Assembly: GCA_963978545.1 (NCBI GenBank)
Contig: OZ021732.1
Span: 23,319,688-23,383,687, forward strand
Direction of reading: 5' to 3'
Origin: Linyphia triangularis
Lineage: Eukaryota; Arthropoda; Arachnida; Araneae; Linyphiidae
Length of the DNA: 64,000 nt
Program-made: the position numbers and the translations under genes
Shown: positions 62,933 to 64,000 of the stretch, one piece after another
Position numbering within the stretch: position 1 is the stretch's first letter
Layout: the number at the start of each line of letters is the position of its first letter
Notes under the pieces: generated by a model
What the model saw: the letters and a program-made list of their open reading frames with translations, nothing else
Told to the model about the DNA's origin: nothing
The model's database searches: none

Positions 62933-64000
62933 TTATTTTGGTGAAGGTGAATCTGGGATGGCAGCTTTCTTTTTAGGCCGTCCGCGTTTTCGAAGAGGTA
63001 CTTCTGGCTGAGAATCTTGACCTTGGTAAGGACACAGTGCTGAACTATGATAAGTACCCAATGGCACATCAAGATTGTCTTGGTTACCCACTCCATATGT
63101 TGTTGGAGATCTTTGAGTCAATATTACATATGGTCCGTCTCTTCTCGGCATAAACTTCGATGTTTTTCCATGTTTCTTGTTGCTTAAATGATGTGATGTA
63201 ACCCATACCATATCGCCAGGAACGTAACGAGGTCCTTCTTTCCTAGATTTATCAGCATAGTCTTTTCGACGATCCTGCTGTATCTCTACCCTCTCCCGAA
63301 CTCCTTTCAATGTCTCAGCAAATCTTTTAAGGTAGGGTGTTATTTCTGGGACAAAGTTATCATTCTGAATGATGGCTCTTAGATCACGAGAAACATCATC
63401 AGGAGTCCGCATTTCTCTACCAAAATGTAGGTAAGCAGCAGTCTGTCCTGTACTTTCACATTTCGACGAGTTCATGGCAAACCGAATGGAAGGCAACCGC
63501 TCTACCCAAGTGCTGTGGTCATTACCGACCAATATCGCTAGGCGCGGCTTTAGATCCCGGTTTTTTCTTTCGACAGGATTTGCTTGAGGGTGATAGAAGG
63601 GAGTAAGACTCTGTTTTATGTCAAGGAAATACAACAGTTGTTGCATTATAGCACTTACGAATTGCGCACCATTGTCACTAATGACACGACGGCTGAGCCC
63701 ATATCGAAGAAAAACTTCATTCAAGAGCGTAAGAGCACACTCTTTTGCTGTAGATGTCTCAAGGGCAAACAGTTCAATCCATCTGGTGGCGCAGTCTTCG
63801 ACTATGAAAATCCACTTTTTCCCTCCTTCTCCTTCAGGTAATGGACCAAAGAAGTCGATGGCAATGGTTTCAAACCTTTGGGAATACACAGGTGTTTGTA
63901 ATAAACCTGAAGGCTTTTGGTTAGAAGCTTTGTATCTACTACAGTCAGGACAATTCTTTACATAATCGGCAATAGTTTTGCGCATTCCCGTCCAATAATA
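62933..64000 (-). CDS. Ty3/gypsy Pol polyprotein, integrase C-terminal part (partial at window edge)
   Basis: The minus-strand frame is open from the right edge (YYWTGMRKTIADYV) to a stop at 62933: 355 residues, with the N-terminus beyond the window. In order: the CPDC of the HHCC zinc-binding domain; the rve catalytic core with first Asp in IAIDFFGPLPEG, second in VISDNGAQF and Glu in NPVERKNRD (all three present); and a GPY/F-type C-terminal segment (RRDGPYVIL) ending in a Lys/Arg-rich tail (RKRGRPKKKA). No frameshift was seen, so the copy may be young. It acts in nuclear integration of the retroelement cDNA. The primer tract and LTR follow directly, so Pol ends the element and no envelope gene lies between. 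Gag, protease and reverse transcriptase lie past the edge. Confidence 0.95.
   Translation of the reverse strand, partial: YYWTGMRKTIADYVKNCPDCSRYKASNQKPSGLLQTPVYSQRFETIAIDFFGPLPEGEGGKKWIFIVEDCATRWIELFALETSTAKECALTLLNEVFLRYGLSRRVISDNGAQFVSAIMQQLLYFLDIKQSLTPFYHPQANPVERKNRDLKPRLAILVGNDHSTWVERLPSIRFAMNSSKCESTGQTAAYLHFGREMRTPDDVSRDLRAIIQNDNFVPEITPYLKRFAETLKGVRERVEIQQDRRKDYADKSRKEGPRYVPGDMVWVTSHHLSNKKHGKTSKFMPRRDGPYVILTQRSPTTYGVGNQDNLDVPLGTYHSSALCPYQGQDSQPEVPLRKRGRPKKKAAIPDSPSPK

Noticed and set aside
63584..63965. 85- and 115-codon plus-strand frames
   Set aside because: Antisense shadows of the gypsy integrase core.

Overview
This 64 kb window is about 70 percent A+T and comes from a eukaryotic nuclear genome, most likely a spider (Araneae). 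Four things point there: GT-AG introns of 0.1 to 5 kb, a single conserved animal gene spread over 25.6 kb, dense transposable elements of arthropod types, and a jockey/R1-like RNase H C-terminus of a kind I associate with orb-weaver genomes. The spider call is an inference; arthropod is much safer. There are no operons, CRISPR arrays or true tRNA genes.

Region 1 (1-11.9 kb) is intergenic or upstream of dishevelled. It holds the end of a 1.36-kb inverted-repeat element, a tRNA-derived SINE, a 384-bp MITE, a broken pogo/Tigger transposase (7230-8706, minus) and a 1.6-kb element with TA target sites (9152-10730).

Region 2 (11.9-38.3 kb, plus strand) is a complete dishevelled gene (dsh/DVL) in 16 coding exons with intact splice phases, 699 codons plus stop. 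It encodes a DIX domain, a basic stretch, PDZ, DEP and the conserved C-terminal tail, and is the cytoplasmic hub of Wnt/beta-catenin and planar polarity signalling. Its introns carry a gutted piggyBac, three hAT-like or other MITEs, a SINE, a fold-back array interrupted by a 5'-truncated LINE, a Tc1/mariner corpse, and a 1.9-kb inverted-repeat element set between two pieces of a decayed repeat.

Region 3 (38.3-52.8 kb) has a 13-copy tandem array of about 141 bp (40.8-42.7 kb), the last exon of an unrecognised minus-strand gene (43576-43817), two inverted copies of the 1.36-kb element with 7-bp target duplications, MITEs, SINEs and a fragment of a THAP/P-element-like transposase.

Region 4 (52.8-64 kb) has a 2.3-kb hAT element with an 8-bp duplication and a BED-finger relic, a 109-bp near-perfect hairpin, a promoter plus the first two exons of an unrecognised minus-strand gene (57.3-58.0 kb), a Tigger-type MITE, a 1.3-kb element sharing its terminus with the THAP-transposon fragment, and the integrase end and 3' LTR of a Ty3/gypsy retrotransposon running off the right edge.

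The two minus-strand exon sets (57.4 kb and 43.6 kb) could belong to one gene, but no linking exons were established.
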